DNA from: Bacteroidota bacterium | GTDB taxonomy: Bacteria; Bacteroidota; Bacteroidia; Flavobacteriales; Flavobacteriaceae | DNA: 10,782 nt | Direction of reading: 5' to 3' | NCBI GenBank assembly: GCA_023427845.1 | Contig: JAEYZX010000183.1 | Location: 1-10,782, forward strand | Part shown: in pieces, positions 6,727 through 10,782 of the stretch | Layout of the letters: the number at the start of each line of letters is the position of its first letter | Numbering within the stretch: position 1 is the first letter of the stretch | The notes under the pieces: model-generated | The model's database searches: none | The model's input: the letters and a program-made list of their open reading frames with translations, nothing else | Told to the model about the DNA's origin: nothing | Position numbers and translations under genes: made by a program

Positions 6727-7991
6727 CAGAATAACCATTCTTTAACGGGCCAGTCAATGTCATAAAAAAACATTATGGCGGGAGATGGAAGAAATAAAAT
6801 AGTATTCAATGTCTCCGACCCGATCCGGAAATTAATCAAAACCACCAGCAGCATCGGTATAACCGCAAGCAACAATAGTTTGTCTAGCCGCCTTGCATGA
6901 TAATGGTTCGCATAGTAATAAATAAATGTAGCGCAGCTGAACAAAAAGAACACCCGAATAAAACGCGAACCTGAGGGGATCAGAGACGCTATGTTACAGA
7001 ATGTCAAAAAAAGAAATGAAAAAGAAAGCAGGTTATTCAGAACATTATCCGACTTAAATCGCGACTTTTTGCGAAATAGTGCGACCATGATGATTAAAAA
7101 AGAATACAGCAGCCATTTTGGTGCCGCCATGAACCAAGCGAAGTTCTCGGACGCATTTTTTACGTTACGTGCATGGTTAACATTCGAATAACTTGTAAAT
7201 TTTTCTTCGAGGCCGCCACCCAGCATTGCGGCATAACTTCTTAGTGCCGGCATTGGCAGTTCTGATATAAAAAAAGAACTCACAGCCAAAATCATGAAGA
7301 TAACCGGGCGATTTCCAACTAAAACATACAATAAAAATACTGCTGCCGGAAGCAGGAAGCTAAAGTGCACAACGGACGCGGCAACAGCAAGCCAGATAAA
7401 CCGCTTTTCCTTTTCCAGCAGATAGTTATAAACTCCGAAAAAATATACCCACGCGGCCGACCACATACGGAAACCATTAATTTCAAATATAGGCACGACC
7501 AAAAACATAAATACCAAAATAATCAGCGCATTTATATTACGGGAACCCTTGTACTGTTCATTCAAAAGACTGACGCTCTTTAAATGAAAGTACCCGAAGA
7601 ACAACGCAAATGCCGCAAACAAAAAGTGATGCATCCCGGTAACCCGCGAAACTAAAAACGTAATTATTGGCTGTACGATATCGAGCGCACCCTGTTCACT
7701 AAAAAGAGACTCGAATATCGCAAATACCTCGGTTGTGGGACTTTCAAAAGTTTGTTGCAGTTTATTCGCATACCTTTCGCCATCCATCACAGGATTGATG
7801 TAGAATGTGAAGCCGTAAAGTACAAAAAACATTAAAATTATCTTGCGGTAAAAGGTGCTCCCCAAATCCCGCAATGCCATCAGAAAGGCTATGAAAGGCC
7901 ATATAAGGAACAGTAGTAACACAAAACCCTGATCCCGGGGGTTAGGCTCCCTGGCTGCAATATTAATATCAATTACATTGGTGGTGGCCAT
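6726..7991 (-). CDS. EpsG-like polysaccharide polymerase, multi-spanning membrane protein
   Basis: A 421-residue integral inner-membrane protein with about eleven or twelve hydrophobic segments (roughly 22-40, 51-67, 122-138, 153-169, 175-191, 198-224, 228-243, 291-305, 318-338, 343-360, 371-388, 394-410). It resembles the EpsG/Wzy-like group that polymerises lipid-linked repeat units. Family-like features are the acidic MDGERY (69-74) after the second segment, NGFRMWSAAWVYFFG (172-186) inside the membrane core, and the arginine-bearing GSRFIRVFFLF (341-351). Sequence identity within this group is low, so the call rests on topology, these motifs and the polysaccharide context. The start at 7991 forms a TGATG junction with the upstream glycosyltransferase; a TTG codon one triplet upstream is a less likely start. 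Its stop overlaps the start of deacetylase-like copy 2. It is the only polymerase candidate here, and no flippase is present in the window. Confidence 0.78.
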   Translation of the reverse strand: MATTNVIDINIAAREPNPRDQGFVLLLFLIWPFIAFLMALRDLGSTFYRKIILMFFVLYGFTFYINPVMDGERYANKLQQTFESPTTEVFAIFESLFSEQGALDIVQPIITFLVSRVTGMHHFLFAAFALFFGYFHLKSVSLLNEQYKGSRNINALIILVFMFLVVPIFEINGFRMWSAAWVYFFGVYNYLLEKEKRFIWLAVAASVVHFSFLLPAAVFLLYVLVGNRPVIFMILAVSSFFISELPMPALRSYAAMLGGGLEEKFTSYSNVNHARNVKNASENFAWFMAAPKWLLYSFLIIMVALFRKKSRFKSDNVLNNLLSFSFLFLTFCNIASLIPSGSRFIRVFFLFSCATFIYYYANHYHARRLDKLLLLAVIPMLLVVLINFRIGSETLNTILFLPSPAIMFFYDIDWPVKEWLF

Positions 7992-9097
7992 CAATTGGGT
8001 ATTAAATTGAGAAACTGTTCAGTTACGTTCGCAATGCGGTACTGTTCAAGATTAGGCAAATGGAGTTTCCCGGCATAATCGCCTGCAAGAAACCGATCAA
8101 CCAGCGATGTATCGGGATTATCCGCCAAAATATTAAGTACCGGACGATCGGCTAACGCATAGTCAATGAGTTTGCTGGGGGTCTGATTCTTTGAACCGTT
8201 ATCAAAATTTAAGAGGAAATCCATTTTTGCCAGTTCATTAAGCAGAATACCCCTTGGCAATGGCTCATGCAAAATAATTTTATCAGGCCAGCTGTTGCTT
8301 AAGTTTTTAAGAAATGCAGCATTCTTCGAAAAAATGTGAAACTGAAAATCGCGGTTTGTTGAAAGCAGGTATTTTATCAGGTTGATAGGATTACGAATGC
8401 CGGCAGCACCAAGTGCACCCGCATAAGCAAACGACGGGACAGGATTCGCGGGCTGTTGTTTTACAACATTAAACTCATCGAAGTTAAAACCCTGCGGAAT
8501 TACGACAATTTTATCGCGGTATTCTTTATAATAGGCCTGAATGGCGCCTTCAGTTGGAACCGAAATATAATCGGCTTTTGAACAGAACTGCCGCTCGAAA
8601 TAACTAAAATAGAATGGAGGCGGAATCGATTCGAGTGTATTTCCCATGAAATGATCACCGCAATCGGCCACCCAGCATTTTGCAATGGGATGCGATTTAC
8701 TTCGTGCCTGTGCCACGCCCCAATGTGTAGGATGTGGTACAGCAATTGAGATCAGAAGGTCAAAACCATTATAATTTTTTAATGCTTTCCTGACCCGGTA
8801 CATTATTTCTATATTCGGATATTCGAACAGCAGAAACAATAAGCGACCTACTTTTTGCCGCACTTTAGCAAACTTTGCCGGAATCGGCTGCTTCCATTTC
8901 AGCGGACCGAAAAATTCGATTTTCACCGGAAATTGTGTCTTGAAATCGGTATAATCGTAATCGCGTTCGTTTGTCAGCAACGTAACATCATGACCCTGAC
9001 GTGCAAATTCCTTTACAAGTTCAGTTGTCCGGAATGCCCGGGGCGAACTTTCGGGATAGAAACTCCGACTTATGATCAAAATCTTTTTCTTATTCAT
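7991..9097 (-). CDS. GT-B fold glycosyltransferase (GT4/WbuB-like)
   Basis: A 368-residue cytoplasmic glycosyltransferase. The N-terminus is typical of WbuB-like GT4 enzymes: KKILIISRSFYPESSPRAFR (4-23) followed by FARQGHDVTLLTN (31-43). The linker VIPQGFNFDEF (189-199) precedes the donor domain, with FAYAGALG (213-220) and PSKLIDYALADRPVL (307-321). The canonical EX7E pair appears as N304 and D312, a substitution seen in the related pattern PSKlfeYl of this subgroup, so it is not by itself a sign of inactivation. I chose the ATG at 9097, which overlaps the epimerase stop codon by 8 nt and places the first strand immediately after it; the longer reading frame to 9121 would need a TTG start and an unusual eight-residue extension. 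It sits between wecB and the polymerase in one tightly packed transcription unit. Transfer of ManNAc or a derivative is a guess from this adjacency. Confidence 0.88.
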   Translation of the reverse strand: MNKKKILIISRSFYPESSPRAFRTTELVKEFARQGHDVTLLTNERDYDYTDFKTQFPVKIEFFGPLKWKQPIPAKFAKVRQKVGRLLFLLFEYPNIEIMYRVRKALKNYNGFDLLISIAVPHPTHWGVAQARSKSHPIAKCWVADCGDHFMGNTLESIPPPFYFSYFERQFCSKADYISVPTEGAIQAYYKEYRDKIVVIPQGFNFDEFNVVKQQPANPVPSFAYAGALGAAGIRNPINLIKYLLSTNRDFQFHIFSKNAAFLKNLSNSWPDKIILHEPLPRGILLNELAKMDFLLNFDNGSKNQTPSKLIDYALADRPVLNILADNPDTSLVDRFLAGDYAGKLHLPNLEQYRIANVTEQFLNLIPN

Positions 9098-10181
9098 ACG
9101 TTTTAAGAATATGACCCACAATACGGTCTGCGGCAGAACCGTCCCATAATGCAGGTATGTTCCCTTTCTTCCACGCGCCTGAAAAAAGCAAATCCAGAGC
9201 TGGCTTTATATTGGCCGGATCGGTTCCGACCAGCATATTGGTGCCGGTCTCGATTGTTTCAGGCCGTTCGGTGTTGTCTCGAAGCGTCAGGCAGGGCACT
9301 CCCATCACCGTAGTTTCCTCGGTAATTCCTCCCGAGTCGGTTATTACGGCCTTTGCATTCTCGACAAGATAATTAAATTCCATATATCCAAGAGGATCGA
9401 TGATGTGAAGGTTTGGAGCGACAATTCCGAGATCGGTAAATATTTTAGCTGTTCGCGGATGTATCGGAAATACAACCGGCAATCCCTTAACGTTAATTAT
9501 TATCTCATCAATAAGCTGCTTCAGTTTTTCGCCCTGATCTACATTTGCGGGCCGATGTAACGTCATTACAATATAATTTCCCTTGTCAAGTCCAAGACTG
9601 CCGAATATGGCGGGCTTCTGAAATTTGGCCCGGTTCGCGACAAGAGTGTCGATCATTACATTGCCCACATAAAAAATATTCTCGGCATTTACACCATTTT
9701 GCCTGAGGTTGGAATTGGCAAAGGTGCTGGTCGTAAAGAAATAATCGGTAATGCTGTCGGTGACCATCCGGTTGATTTCTTCCGGCATGGATAAGTCAAA
9801 TGACCGTATTCCCGCTTCAACATGAGCTACTTTCGTATTTAGTTTTTTAGCCACGATCGCACAAGCCATCGTAGAAGTAACATCGCCAACCACCAAAACA
9901 AGATCCGCCGGGTTTGCTATAAGTTCCTTTTCGAATGCCACAAGTATCGCCGCTGTTTGTTCGGCCTGTGATCCTCCGCCACACTCGAGATTGGCATCGG
10001 GATGCGGTATATTCAAATCGCGGAAAAACGTGGCGCTCATCCGCTCATCATAATGCTGTCCGGTGTGTACAAGCCTGTAACTTATATTTTGTCCTTCAGA
10101 CTGCGCCTTTTTTATTGCGTGTACAATAGGGGCTATTTTGATGAAATTTGGCCGCGCACCGGCTATTAGAGTAATATTCAT
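9090..10181 (-). CDS. wecB: UDP-N-acetylglucosamine 2-epimerase, non-hydrolysing
   Basis: A 363-residue cytoplasmic enzyme interconverting UDP-GlcNAc and UDP-ManNAc, close to the usual 370-380 residues. Nearly all family motifs are visible: GARPNFIK (8-15; R10, K15), HTGQHYD (39-45), VVGDVTST (97-104; D100), HVEAGIRS (120-127; E122), PEEINR (133-138), LHRPANVD (198-205; H199), HPRT (231-234), TDSGGITEE (271-279), and RDNTERPET (291-299), which contributes to UDP-sugar binding. The absence of the SiaA/NeuC-type hydrolysing features supports the non-hydrolysing type. It is the first gene of its block, after a 94-bp gap with a promoter-like box at 10217-10224. A UDP-ManNAc dehydrogenase (wecC) is not in the window, so the product could be used as ManNAc or oxidised by an enzyme encoded elsewhere. 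The alternative name mnaA applies equally. Confidence 0.97.
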   Translation of the reverse strand: MNITLIAGARPNFIKIAPIVHAIKKAQSEGQNISYRLVHTGQHYDERMSATFFRDLNIPHPDANLECGGGSQAEQTAAILVAFEKELIANPADLVLVVGDVTSTMACAIVAKKLNTKVAHVEAGIRSFDLSMPEEINRMVTDSITDYFFTTSTFANSNLRQNGVNAENIFYVGNVMIDTLVANRAKFQKPAIFGSLGLDKGNYIVMTLHRPANVDQGEKLKQLIDEIIINVKGLPVVFPIHPRTAKIFTDLGIVAPNLHIIDPLGYMEFNYLVENAKAVITDSGGITEETTVMGVPCLTLRDNTERPETIETGTNMLVGTDPANIKPALDLLFSGAWKKGNIPALWDGSAADRIVGHILKTYE

Positions 10182-10216
10182 ATTTCTTGTATCAATTGCG
10201 GCTCGAACGCGATTTG

Positions 10217-10224
10217 CAAATATA
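10217..10224 (-). promoter_or_regulatory. Possible Bacteroidota -7 promoter box upstream of wecB
   Basis: The minus strand reads TATATTTG, an exact TAnnTTTG match, 35 nt before the ATG at 10181, giving a leader of roughly 30 nt. A clear -33 TTG element is not seen at standard spacing. It lies in the 94-bp gap after the GT2 stop codon. The reading is strengthened by the identical octamer upstream of the gene starting at 5405. Confidence 0.5.
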
Positions 10225-10275
10225 GGTCATTTGCAGAAAGAAGCACCACAGTTGGTTAGGGTGTTACAAATTGTG

Positions 10276-10782
10276 CTACCGCTTATTTTTCAGACTTTTT
10301 TTAACTTTACTTTTTAGTGACTTCGGAATAAAAGCATTGAAAAGCAATTTAACATCGGCGACCGAACTTGCGAGGCTGGCAGCTTCAGAAAACAATATGA
10401 CGTTTCGCTTAATCGTATTTTCGGGATAGGCGTTGTAGAGGTTGTAGTTCAATAACGACAGCGTTGCCTTCAATGCCATTTCACGGGTAAAAGAATCTTT
10501 ATTGAATTTGTGCAATTCCCGGTAACAATTATAGGCGACATTTGAATTCACGCGCCCTTGCTTCATACTGTTTACACCACCCGGATGAATATTGTACTTC
10601 CCTAGTGGCTGGCTAAAGTAATACCCCTTGCCTGCTGACAATAAATGGTAAAAAAAATGGATGTCCCTGCCATGGCGATACCTGCTAAACGTTTCAGGAT
10701 CGGTAGCTCCATTCCTGTACACCGTAGTCAGGGTTTTGGTGATCCACTGGTTTTTCATTTCGTTGAGTGAAAAAGTAAAACC
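10276..10782 (-). CDS. Family 2 glycosyltransferase, C-terminal half (5' end outside window)
   Basis: An open reading frame enters from the right edge and ends at TAG 10276; 168 residues are visible. It matches the C-terminal half of GT2 glycosyltransferases: a GRD triplet (visible residues 38-40) where relatives have the catalytic-base motif GxD, then IHFFYHLLSAGKGYYF and the characteristic YNIHPGGVNS (about 62-71), similar to the YRxHxGGxS pattern that follows the active site. The N-terminal nucleotide-binding half with the DxD motif would lie beyond base 10782. A methionine occurs nine residues in (ATG at 10758), but in-frame coding continues upstream to the edge, so it is unlikely to be the true start. 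The tail is strongly basic (KSLKSKVKKSLKNKR), suggesting contact with membrane phospholipids. It is separated from wecB by 94 bp, so it may belong to the preceding transcription unit. Confidence 0.82.
   Translation of the reverse strand, partial: GFTFSLNEMKNQWITKTLTTVYRNGATDPETFSRYRHGRDIHFFYHLLSAGKGYYFSQPLGKYNIHPGGVNSMKQGRVNSNVAYNCYRELHKFNKDSFTREMALKATLSLLNYNLYNAYPENTIKRNVILFSEAASLASSVADVKLLFNAFIPKSLKSKVKKSLKNKR

Noticed and set aside
9098..9121. Eight-residue N-terminal extension of the GT-B transferase starting at TTG 9121
   Set aside because: It needs a rare start codon, places residues MWVIFLKR before a normal GT-B first strand, and overlaps wecB by 32 nt; the ATG at 9097 fits better.
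10236..10262. CACC/GGTG and ACCA/TGGT pairs in the gap before wecB
   Set aside because: Arms of only 4 bp without a T-run are expected by chance and do not make a credible terminator or operator.
10276..10758. Stand-alone 160-residue protein starting at ATG 10758
   Set aside because: Coding continues in frame to the window edge and the domain is clearly the C-terminal half of a GT2 enzyme, so the gene is cut by the window rather than short.

Overview
The window looks like an interior piece of a cell-surface polysaccharide (O-antigen, capsule or exopolysaccharide) locus from a member of the Bacteroidota. Supporting signs are: two non-coding gaps that each carry the Bacteroidota-type -7 box TAnnTTTG (as TATATTTG), A-rich gene leaders without clear Shine-Dalgarno sequences, moderate GC content, and proteins resembling those of Bacteroidota glycan loci (EpsG-type polymerase, DUF1792 transferase, '(de)acetylase' pairs with an SDDWGS motif). 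The genus cannot be told from the sequence. The window is almost fully coding: nine substantial genes and one partial gene, all on the minus strand, so transcription runs from base 10782 towards base 1. The only non-coding stretches of any size are 94 bp (10182-10275) and 202 bp (5406-5607). No RNA genes, insertion sequences, CRISPR arrays or attachment sites were seen.

In transcription order the layout is: the 3' half of a GT2 glycosyltransferase (10276-10782, cut by the window edge); a gap with a promoter-like box; a non-hydrolysing UDP-GlcNAc 2-epimerase (wecB, 9090-10181); a GT-B glycosyltransferase (7991-9097); a multi-spanning EpsG-like polymerase (6726-7991); a polysaccharide (de)acetylase-like protein (5608-6726); the 202-bp gap with a second promoter-like box and two inverted repeats; a second, paralogous (de)acetylase-like protein (4263-5405); a DUF1792/GT-D fold glycosyltransferase (3364-4266); a GT4 glycosyltransferase (2297-3364); a GT2 glycosyltransferase (1236-2291); and a CapK/PaaK-like adenylate-forming enzyme that runs off the left edge (1-1229).

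Within each block the genes overlap by 1-8 nt or are separated by 5-6 nt, which points to translationally coupled operons: one block from 10181 to 5608 and another from 5405 leftwards, possibly with its own promoter. The inferred joint role is as follows. The epimerase makes UDP-ManNAc, the five glycosyltransferases build a repeat unit on a lipid carrier, the EpsG-like protein polymerises or otherwise handles the lipid-linked glycan, and the two deacetylase-like proteins and the adenylate-forming enzyme add or remove acyl-type decorations. The initiating sugar-phosphate transferase, the flippase and the export machinery are not in the window and would have to be encoded nearby. The least understood parts are the diverged deacetylase pair, the adenylate-forming enzyme and the structured gap between the two operon blocks.
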